Below the pieces are notes generated by a model. It was not told the DNA's origin. It searched no databases and worked only from the letters and a program-made list of their open reading frames with translations. The translations under genes were made by a program, and so were the position numbers. A stretch of DNA of 64,000 nucleotides from NCBI GenBank assembly GCA_940671915.1, contig CALNVZ010003425.1, forward strand, positions 36,929,619-36,993,618, given 5' to 3'. The DNA comes from Paracentrotus lividus. Its lineage: Eukaryota; Echinodermata; Echinoidea; Camarodonta; Echinidae. Of the stretch, positions 43,764-55,300 are shown one piece after another (the stretch's first letter is position 1; every line of letters starts with the position of its first letter).

Positions 43764-45288
43764 TTATCTCTCATTGTCTCTACAGGGTCTCTGATACATG
43801 TACAAATATCCCTACTACGTTTACAGGGGGAAAATAAAGCCTCCTGATCATACAATACTGTACACAGATTAGTCATAAATAATGCTCTAAAAACTAGAAA
43901 GATGACAGAAACTTTCTCTTACTGTCTCCTTGATCCTAAAATCATCTATCCCACGTCATGTAATGTTTGAATCAACCTGTTATAAGGGTTGCTATTTTTC
44001 ATCCAATTCTACCAACGCTTTGCACCAAAATGACAATGTCCACACACCACGATATGGAAGCAATAAAGAGGTCAAATAAAACAGCTACTAGACAGATTAG
44101 AAACGAGGAAAGTAAAATCATAAGCAACCAGTAGATGACAAGAATAACTTTTTGAAAGGGATACCAGCCAGTTTGACTCAAGCTTCCTTTGAGCCCTGAA
44201 TGTGATGTACAAATACAAACCCTGAAAACATCTGAAACATGGATAGTTTATAAGGCTTTAAAAAAATTTTATTTTTTAAATACAGTGTGGGTCTGCAAAT
44301 CTTGATTCTTAACATTTAGGGCTAACTTCAAATTCCAGAAGTTTTGAGATCCACATTAAAAATTATATGCTGGTGTCTAGTCCAGGAATTGTAGGGACTT
44401 GTAATTAACTGGTCCACTGGCATCCCTGTAGACACAAAGGCCTGTATACTGAATCTTGGTCTTAACCATAGTTTAGGTTTGATTACATAATAGAAATATA
44501 TTCTATGCTAAAAAAAACCTGCTTGTATCATATACTTTGTTGTTCTTATGAGCAGTTCTGAGCCGTCAAGGTCACAGAAAATGGGTAGTATTATAATACA
44601 GAAAAATAGCTCACTAGTGTATTTGTATCAAATATTTCCATAGGAAAAATAATAATGTATGGTATGTATCCAGAGCAGACAAAAACATTAAATTATCTAA
44701 TGGTGGTTATGAATAGATACAGGACCAAATATATAAATAACCACATTCTGTTTTCAATCTTCAAACAAACCGTTAAATCCTGTGATAAGAAGGTTATGTC
44801 TGCTTTCATGTAACACAGTTGAAACATATTGCAGGTATTAATCTTCTATAAATTCAGAAGCAATCAAGTTTAGAATCTTACATTAATGAAGGAAACTATT
44901 ATTTACAAATGGTGTGATTAATTGACGTTTTATCTTACAGGTTACGAAGATTGCGACTTTGATTCCAAAAGAATGAAATATACCAGGGAGCTTGATAATG
45001 TGGAATTAAAGAGCTAAAGCACATTCTAATATGTGGGATGGTATTCTATCACACTCTGGATTAATATGGGAGTTACAGTAATTTCAAGAGCTAATCTATT
45101 CAGGCGACCTATCATTTTGGTATAGACTTTGAAGTAATATGCATCATTTCAGCTATATTTTATGCAGCATGTTCATTATGAAACATCCACAATTACATCA
45201 AGTCCTACCATTTTATTGGTGTTCTACGCAGTAGCTTAGTTTAAAGGTAGACGATCGAATACAAATGGTAGCAAATTAATGGATATCA

Positions 45289-45294
45289 TTTATT
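45289..45294 (-). terminator. Candidate polyadenylation signal for UBAP2L-like gene
   Basis: AATAAA on the minus strand (TTTATT on plus), about 735 bases past the stop. The first such hexamer found downstream; function is a guess. Confidence 0.3.
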
Positions 45295-45786
45295 TATCAA
45301 AGGGGTGACGTAAGCAAGAATAGTTAATGTTTAGCAGCTAAGAAAATCTTTAAAATGTACCACTCTTGATTTGATTTGTGAAGCCTAACCCTTTTGAAAT
45401 ATTGCAGATGAAGTCTTTGGTTGATAGAGGAGAATGAAGATAAATATGCTAGCTAATACTCTAAAAACCAGGTTATTTCACACGACACAAGCTCCATAGA
45501 GACATATTACTACAAGGCTTTTTAATTCATAAGAACATGGATTTGAAATGAATTCATTGCATTGAATGTAGAGCACAATCTAAATTAAGGTTTAAATTCA
45601 TATATCGCATACAAGAGATGTACCACTCCACTTTATACCAACACACACCATCTTTAAATAGCATACAAAACACAACCACTTTAATACTTGACACTTCGGT
45701 CGGTATTTCCATTTCCGAATGAAATGTATGAGGTTTTAAATGGTTTGTGGCTTGCATATTTCTTTAAAAAGAAATGCAAGAAGACT

Positions 45787-45956
45787 GGGTGGTGTTTCAC
45801 CAGGGCGTCCTGAACCTACGAACCACCTTACGAACGACTGGTGGCAAGTTCTTGTGCCAAATGGTTGCGAATGTGCTTAATTCAGCATCCACGAACATGT
45901 TCCAGTCCTTTGTAAAGTCATTTGTATCTTTACTAACAACTAGGTGAAACACCCCC
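45787..45956. mobile_element. About 170-bp MITE in the presumed UBAP2L 3' UTR
   Basis: Left end GGGTGGTGTTTCACCAGG, right end TAGGTGAAACACCCCC, inverted matches. Same terminal motif as 48486-48688. It begins only 73 bases past the stop codon, so it is probably transcribed in the mRNA. Confidence 0.65.
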
Positions 45957-46028
45957 AGGTATGTTTGTACAAAGCATGTTTAAACATGGTGTGTGCAGGT
46001 GGTGATGGCGGTGGTGGTTTCGAGGGTC

Positions 46029-46396
46029 TTAGTTAGGCCAGTAGTTGGTACCGTAGGACGGTTTACTGGTCTTGGAGCTCTGGGAGGCTCCTCCCTGGGA
46101 TCGTCCAGTGGACCCCGCCCCTTGGGTATCCCCTGGTAGCTGATGGGCCAACATGGCTGCAGAGTGATGGGGTAGGATAGGTACAAATGGAGCATAGTGA
46201 GCCTGCTGGGCTGCACCTGCCGCTGCTGCCGGGTTCAACCCACCTGCCTGGGTGACTGCTGTTAGGGGGTAGTTGAATGGGGGTGGGGTACCTGTATGAA
46301 AGCCTCCCTTGTTCTCAAATGGTTGGGTGTGTGACTTGCTGGAATAGGATGATCCGGCTAGGTCGGCTGGTCCAGTTGATGCGGAACTTACTGAAG
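46029..46396 (-). CDS. UBAP2L: UBAP2L-like terminal exon
   Basis: Acceptor CCAATCCCACAG; 368 bp. Encodes SVSSASTGPADLAGSSYSSK, then FENKGGFHTGTPPPFNYPL, then NPAAAAGAAQQAHYAPFVPI, and ends SKPSYGTNYWPN. It aligns along its length with the human C-terminus (KQGFHTGTPAASFNLPSAL, NPATAAAYPPAPFMHI, NKSAYNSYSWGAN). Confidence 0.9.
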
Positions 46397-49300
46397 CTGT
46401 GGGATTGGAGCAAGAGGAGATTAATGTCAGAAGATTTATAAAAATTATAAAAAGGATCTTGTTGACTGCAGCAAAAGAGCGCAAACTGACATTACTGGAT
46501 TATTCAGAGTTTAAGTCTTGTCTTTTCTTCTCTTGTCAATACCACAGAGGGAGCTATTGCATACATGTAAATTTGGCTCTCCAAAGTACAGTCAACATTG
46601 CCTAAGTTGAATCTGTTGGGACTGAAAAAAGAGCTTCTTCTTATGCGAGTTTAAGCAAAGCTAACTGTATTATCTATAGCTTTAAAAAATTAATATTAAA
46701 GTTTTTGTTAATAATGCAAGATATCAATTATTGGACAGCAATGCAATAAAAAATATCTAAAATACTAGTAACACATCAGTAAAATAGTCAACTATTCTAC
46801 CCTTATACAGTCCACTCCTGTTATAATGAGCACAGATACATTTCATTATTGCGAGGCAATTCTCCAAGCACATGCTTGTATGTGCCTATATGCTCAGTTT
46901 AACCAGATTTTGCAAGAAGGTAATTAGCTTGAACCTGAGCACCTCATTTCAATGGGAATGGACTGTAATTGGTTTGGATGACACAATGGTGAATCCAACT
47001 CCAAAGCAATACCAGACCGACCAAAGAGATTATGAATGGCATGCTAGTGGTCGGTTCAGGGCCGAATGCTTGGATGGTGAATGAATGACAACGTGAATAT
47101 ACTAAAAATATATTTCTACCTGTTACTCTTCCTGTTAGTTTGTACACAGCATACCAGTCAAGAGGATGAGAGATGCATACCAGATGGACCAAGTCATACC
47201 AAGGGGTGAGGAGGAGAATAGGAAGGATAAGAAGAAGAAGAGGATAAATGAAAGGAGGAAGGGGAGGGAGAAAAAAGAAGGCAGGAAGAATAGTAGAATA
47301 ATAGGAGGAGAATGAGAGGAAGAAAGGAAAATGAAAAGATGGGAAGAGAGGAGAGGGGGCATATGAAGAAGAGGATGAGAATGAGAGGGAAAGAAAATGG
47401 AAAGTGGGGAGGGAGGAGAAAAAGGTGTAAAAGAGGATTAAACAGGAGAAGGAGAGGAGAAGAAGGTGAGAAAATCAACAGAAGTAAACCAAGAAGATGG
47501 AGAATAAAAGGATAGGAAATGAGAAAATAGGTTGGTGGGAAGGGGAAACGTAAGTGAAGGAAGAGGAGAGGAAAAGGTGAAAAAGGATGTTAAGAAAGAT
47601 TGAGGAAGAAAAGAGGAAAGGACAAAATGGAGCAGTGGTTGTTACAAAGTGAAAGGACCCAATATCATATCAAAAGATGCAAAAACATGAAGAAAATGAA
47701 AGAAAACAGTATGAACAAGGAAAATGGGTAGATGAAGGTTTTTTACAAGAAACAAAGAAAAGCATTAAAGAATGACAAATTAGGGACAGATAAAGAGAGA
47801 AGAATAAGGTAGTTAATATATCGGGTTATTAAAAGGGAGACACTCCAATACATTAGTAACATTCTATTGCTAATTAATGCTATTTCTAAACTATTACAAG
47901 CTTTACAGTATTATACATTCATTATGCATGAGTCTAAATTCTACACACTACTGTGAGAGATTTCGAGCATTGCCAAGCTATTATTAAATCAGCACTATGT
48001 GGTTATCTATTCAATTACATAAAATTTGTGGGATGCTATATATCAAGATAACGAAGACTAATGTTAGATAATATCAAGATTAGAAGATATGAAATATACA
48101 CGCACACGTCAAATAAACAAATTGATTTGCAATAATTCAATCCAACTACATTTGTAACTCATTCAATAACACCAATATTTTATTAGCCTAAGTCTGAGAA
48201 GCATTTCAAGTATTAACTGAGCATATGTCTAGTTATTGATAAAGTTTTTCATAACTTAGTGAAACAACCCTCAAGTTTGATTGTTCATTTAATTTGTTTG
48301 GCCTAGTTATGGTGTTTATGAATGGCTGTTGGATTGTTTCATTCCTATGGTCACAACTGCCATGCTGAGTCTTGGCCTGCATCTGATTTTCGCAGAGAAC
48401 CTTAGCACTGGACGCAACGAGTCAACATTATTTCATTCATCTACGGACAGGCGGGTGTACTCTTAACAGCCATCTCGAAACGCCAGGGGTGTGTTTAACA
48501 AAGAGTTGAGTAGACTTAAAAATCGCACTTAAATCCTTAGTTTGTGTGTGACATATTAGGCATCAACTCATTGGTGAGATCAAGCCCCAGGGGAGCACGC
48601 CCCATTGACAAGTTTATCAAGTAGATGAGTGTTATAATACATGATGCGCATAGCAGGTTAAGTCTACTCACTCTTGGTGAAACACCCCATAGTATTGCAG
48701 GAGTTGGAAGCTGCCCATTGCAGGCCACGGGACACATCCCAAGCCAGTTGTGACCACAACATGATTATGATATTGAGATATAGTTATGTACCGAGTGGTA
48801 GATTACCTGTCACCCCTGAGCCCTTGATTGTGATTGAGATACACTGTTGTAACCTCCCTTAGTGAAGTCTGGTGTTTGGGTTAGTTCATCATAACCTATA
48901 TCAACACCCACAAAGGAAAGAATTAGATGACCCACATTCAATTCAAATAGGTTATTAGAAAGCTCTTCCAAAAGTCCAAAGTCTAACAATGAGAGTTTAC
49001 ATTGAATAACATTTAAATGAGGTTAAAGAAAAATATAAGCAAAAGGTCACAGATATATAACCTACCAACACCACAAAGAAAAGAATTAGATGACCCCTAA
49101 ATAAGTACAGGTTTTGACGAACTATTCCATCAAGACACAACAACATTTCAAGGAATGAATTCCTGCCAGGTACCAAATACATATCCAATAGTTTGTGTGG
49201 GCCCAATGTAGATTAGTGTCTTGCCAAAGGACATTCATGAAGCAGGCCAGATTTGAAATGTGTACATTATGATTGACAATCTACACATTTTTTACAGGAC

Positions 49301-52300
49301 CACAACATATCTAATGTACGGGTAGTAAAGATGATAGAGATAGTAAAAGACCGATAGAAAATTCATTGTAATCACAACACCCTTTATGAATCTTGATAAA
49401 TTATGAACAATGAAGGGGATTAAAATGATATGGTATGGAAAAAATCTTTTGATGATTGTTGGCTGATCAGGGACTAGAAATAGGTATCACCAGAATGAAT
49501 TCTGAAGAACGAAAGTATTAGTCATGAACATCATTTCAGCCAACTACCAGAGTACATTGAATAGACTATTTCTACTTCAATGGCATTAGTTTCAAGGCAA
49601 AAATTGGGAATAATTTGTTCCAAATAGATATGGTTTGTAGATATGGTGTGCACATAACAAAAGGCTGCATTCACAGTATATATCTTACCTGTACCATATG
49701 CATTATGTGATCCTGGTTGTGTATAAGCGCTCTGCTGGAAGGCAGAATGTGGTGTGGTACCTGTCTGAGCACGGTTTGTGGGCTGAACCTGTATAGAGCA
49801 ATCAGAATACTGAACATTAGTGCTGACTTGGACAAAACTTAACAGAATACTGTATACAGAGACTCTAACTCTCCCACCGTAAGTGGGAGATCTCACGCCG
49901 AAAGGCCATTTTTAAAAAATCTGCATTTTTCTTTTTTTTCCTCATGCCCGACCACATCTGTGACAAAAGTGCATCTGAATCTCTGTATTTGACCTCATTT
50001 ACTGTCATTCAAAGATATCACCAGAGAACTTTTATAACCATAAAAGTGGACTCCGGCCACAAGGAATTTTGTGCTTTGTGCTGGTGATGCGGTCAATGTA
50101 CACAATAACATAACAATGGATGAATGGAAGGCATTGAAGAACTAACAGGCTTCCATCTCGTCACAGCTCATCGCCTGGCTCAACAAAGAGCTATTTGAAA
50201 TAAAATAAATCAGCAGGGTCACAAACAGTGATTGAATGCAACTCAGTGAGATACCCCCATGGTATTTATTTGAGACAGTTTTGCATCACGTCTAGCAAGA
50301 CAAAGTCCAGAATGAGGGTCTTTCGGTTCCCCCAAGGCACAAGTAAAGAATAATAAAAATAAAGAAGTAAGTATGAAATCTTATGCTACTAACAATAGGG
50401 AAGACAGAACACAGGGCCAATAATAAAATAAAATAAACACCAAAATAAAGAAATGAGTATGAAATCTTACGCTACTAACAGCAGGGAAGAAAGTGGGGGT
50501 ACTGTAGACCAGGCGGTATGAGTCCTGGTGGTTCTAGGACAACAAACCCTAGACAATTACCTCTCAAACAACTACCCCCTAACCCTATTTCTGGGAAGTA
50601 GGGGTAGTTGTCCTGTTAAGTAATTATATAAAAGTGAGTATGAAATCTTACGCTACTAACACCAGGGAAGACATCACATGGGATGACTAATAAACATCAA
50701 AATAAAGAAGTAAGTATGAAATCTTACGCTACTAACAGCAGGGAAGACCGCTGGGTACTGAAGACCAGGTGGCATTAGTCCTGGTCCCGCTGCGTAGTAT
50801 GGTAGAGTGCTGTAACTAGGGTAACCTGGTGGTAGTGTTGTGTTTAAGAAAGGCGTCTGCTGCTGGGTTTGGGTTTGATGATGAGCACCTTGACCTCCCG
50901 CCGCTGTAAACAACAATCACATTTTTAAAAAGATATTTAATTCATAAATTTCATAATAATGGTTACAGATTCTTTTTTTGTGCAGAATGTATTTTACATG
51001 TAGAGAAAGTGAAGATGATAGAGAAAATAAAAGATTACACAACAATTGCTCCTGCAACAATTACTCCTGACTTTATTTTGTCTAAGATATAGAATTAGGG
51101 TTAGTCTTGCAATAGGGCTTTATATTAGGATTAGGTATAGGGTAGGGTGTAATTTTAAGTCTAGGGTTTAAATTAGTCCTTTGATTAGTGTATGGAATTC
51201 GCAGCAGAACAATTGTTACAGGAGCCCAAGTCATAGAATCAAATAAAAGACTGATAAAAAATTCATCATAATCACAACACCCTTTATAAATTTTGATCAT
51301 TGAGAAAAGAAAGAGGATTTAAATGATACTATATTGACAAAATATCATTGGCTGATCAGGGACTTACAAAAGGTATCATCAGAATGTATTCTGAAGAATG
51401 AAAGTATTAGTCATGATCATCATTTTAGCCAACTACCCCAGAATCAAACATTTGATAACACAACTTGGAACCTCTTAGACCAATGCAATAACTATTTTTT
51501 TTTTTTTTTTTACAACAATCAGTTTTTAATTGGATATATATCTCATATATTTCACAATTACAAGGTTGGGTGATATTTGGTCACATTCTTTTCTGCAGAA
51601 TGCCAACAGTGCTACATTTCTTTTACTGTTATATCATGTGTCTGAAATATATTCACAAAGACTTCTTTTAAAACTACTAAATTTTGTGGATATGTATGTA
51701 GAAAACCAGATTGTGAACATGCTCCAAAATTGCAAATTTAAAAAATGTTACAGATTTCAGGACCTACCTAACGCTGAGCCTGCCGTTGGTTGATGTTGTT
51801 GCGTTGAGAGAGACGTAGCTACGGGTGAAGCAGCATCATTCCTTGGGAACTTACTAGCCTCTGTGACAGAGTATGGTGTGTTACCTAGTGAGTTTGTATC
51901 CCTCCCTGTATTCAATGTGGTGGTAGCCAGCTGCTGGAATGGCTGTATAAGAGATAAGATCAAGTTTTAGTTTCAAAACCTTAAAAATCACCAGTAAACA
52001 TCAACAGATTTTACTTGCTTGCAAAATTTCTTATTTAGACACATTTTTAATATTATTATTTTTTTTTTTATCAATCATTTTTTTTTATAGCTTCATTAAA
52101 TGTTATATCATTAAGTGTCTTATCGAAGCATACATTCTTCAAAGAAAGCTTCTTTGCCATTATATGGTCATAATGATCAACAAAACAGTTGACTTATTTT
52201 CATAGCATGCCATTACACTTATTCCATTGGATTCAAATTTCTCACTGCCCTTAGAAATTAGACACACAATCAACAATATAACAGCTCAAATACAAAGAGT

Positions 52301-55300
52301 AAGAATTTCTTTTTAAAAAGATCAATAGTATTATTTGAACACAAATTTTCTTTAATCTTTATAAATACTGTACGCTTTTGGATTAGTTAAATGCATTTGG
52401 CTGATCAGGGACTTGAAAATGGTATCACCAGAATATATTCTGAAGAACGAAAGTATTAGTCATAAACATCATTTCAGCCAAGAAAGAAGAAAGACCTCGA
52501 CCAAGTACTAGTCTATCCTTTACCTACATCATGTCTACCCCTTTTAAGTCTACATTCCACAAAAAGCATATTTTTAATTGATAGAGTACTACTCACCATA
52601 GGTAATCTTCCTATTTGCATTTGGAAATCTTCATACATGTAGGGTTGGTGTGTTGGCTATAGAGAAAAAAAAAAAAAAGTCTCTTAAAAATGACAAAATA
52701 TAAGCCATTTTATTGATTACATTTCTCTGTACATGCATATCAATCCCTGCCCTCTATCAGGCAGTATTTTATTTTTAGAGTAATTTAAATTACTTCTAAT
52801 CATTGAAATGATCAGGGTAAGGTGATTGAATTGATTAGATTCAAGGGGCTTCAGAGCAAGATTTCTGAAAATAAGCTGGATATTTTCTATATGCCCATGT
52901 ACGCCTCTCATAGTACAAACGTTTGTGGCGAATGTATTGTGAAATTTGTCAAGTGAAATAAAATAAAGTGACTTACAATAGGGTTGACAAGTGGAAATCC
53001 TGCACCAATGAGGTTTGGATGGTACATAAAGGGCATCCCTGGTGGCAAGTTGGGTGGCAGTTTGGCTAAATAAAACATCAACAAAACATTTAAGTGTTAT
53101 ATGTCATTCAGTAGATATCCAATATACCCAATACAGGCATGAGACAGAGAAATTTCCCAAAAAGAGGAAAATTGCTACCAGTGAGGGAGCGTAGCGACCA
53201 AACTTCCTGGGGGGTGGGTTCGGGAAGGGGGTTCCCCCTCCCGCAGAAAATTTTGCAATTTTAGGTATAGAAAATTCACGATTTCTTTGGCGGCAACTTC
53301 GTCAAATCAATCTCGTGTTCCAGTCTAACACACAGTGAGAGCGGAAAATATTCCAGAATACATAATGAAAACACCGCCGAAAAACCTCCGCTATGTACAT
53401 GCAACAAAAAAAAAATCTAAAAAAAAAAAAAAAAAAAAAAAAAATAGATTTCTTTTTTTTTTTTTTTTTAAATTTCAAAATCCGCGCGAAATCCGCGGAT
53501 CCGCAGGAGAATACAGCGCATGAGACGAGAAATTTCCCAAAAAGAGGAAAATTGCTACCAGTGAGGGAGCGTAGCGACCAAACTTCCTGGGGGGTGGGCG
53601 GGAAGGGGGTTCCCTCCCGCAGAAAATTTTGCAATTTTAGGTATAAGAATTCACGATTTCTTTGGGCGGAACTTCGTCAAATCAATCTCGTGTTCCAAGT
53701 CTACACCACAGTGAGAGCGGAAATATTTCCAGAATACATAATGAAAACACCGCCGAAAAAACCTCGCCTATGTACATGCAAAACAACAAAAAAATCTAAA
53801 AAAAAATCTAAAAAAAAAAAAAAAAAATTAGATTTTTTTTTTTTTTTTTAAATTTTAAATTTCAAAATCGCGGAAATCCGCGGAGAAAAATCATGCCTGC
53901 CAATAATACTAAATCAAAGGCATTAATTTTCTTACATGTCTGTCCATCCTGATATTTGGAGGGCAACATTCACATAATTCATTACGTCCTTGAACGTTTT
54001 TAGCAAGAAAAAAAAAAGTTCTTTACTACAAATAATTGATTAATAATGATGCTTGGTATAAATGGGACTGATATAAAGACCAATCAGTGTTTCCAAAAGA
54101 CTCATCAGATGTCAGTAGAACGAAAGTTGAAAAAGCAATTACATCATTTTGGTCTTCTACACCGAAACACAGTTTTGTTGATTCCATCATCTATCTTTAA
54201 TATCCAAGGTATAAAGTTCTATGTATGTTATATTGGACATTCGCAGCAGCAAATCCAATTGATTTTCCTACTTGGGACTCTTTCACTTAGGTTTGTTGCG
54301 TGCCTAGCTGTCAACAATTGATATTGAGGCCTGAGGTGGTATTGTTTGCAATTACATATAATATTTATCAAAAAAGGGTCAAAAATGGTATGTATTAAAT
54401 CAATTTTTGAGCAGTCACGTAAACTAACTTCCAATCAAGCTAACCTGATCCTTGTGAAACTGATTTTGATCCCGCTAGTCCCGCCGTGGTTGTCGTATAT
54501 CCTAACGATGACGACGATGTCAGCGATGACGTTGTCGATGATGACAACACGAAGATGATGCATTGTTGAGAGTGCCTGATACGAGATTTTATGAACCTAA
54601 TGAAGACTGAAATGACACCACCAAAAAAAATGTTTAGTAGATATTTGTATGGATAGGATATGCTTTTCTTATGCTTACCTTCCAGATAGTAAAAACGTAG
54701 TATTATTAATAAACATTATCTCATGCTATATTTACTTATTTTAATTGCTTTATTATTTATTATTGTGTTGTAATGTTATGTTGTTGGTTTTTGAAATAAT
54801 TGAATGAATCAATATGTACGCGAGGGGCAGAGTTAACAATTATAATTGGCAAGAATACATTTAACGTCATCCCATAACATATCCGTAGATATGTATGACA
54901 CCTACTGCATGTCATTCACACTATTATAGCATATATCTAAAAAAGACTTACAGCCAAAAAGATTGCATAATACTAACAGGCACTTGAATGATGCCATCTA
55001 TCTAATGTTTCTATTCTGAAGTGCACAAGAACATATAAGGGGAAAACAATAGAGTCCATACAGTGCAATATCTTCTATTCTGAAGTGCACAAGAACATAT
55101 AAGGGCAAAATAGAGTCCAATCGATGTATTATTACACGTTGAAGTCTATTTTTCGATCATTAAAAGTAGTATTGATACTGTTCCAGATGTTTGTTTGTCG
55201 GCGTTCAATATTGTTAGCATAATGTATGTCTTATGTATTCTACATTACCCATATCAATGGAGAAAAGGAGTGCATTATTGTTGTATAATTGCCACTCCGC

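Noticed and set aside
44000-45780. A further gene between the two convergent genes
   Set aside because: No frame with credible splice borders or recognisable residues on either strand; probably 3' UTR and intergenic sequence.
47135-47515. Frames rich in Arg/Lys (plus) or Ser/Phe/Leu (minus)
   Set aside because: Composition effect of the polypurine tract.
53302-53851. Open frames of 110-150 residues with poly-K/poly-F
   Set aside because: They cross A and T homopolymers in a tandem repeat; no conserved motif.
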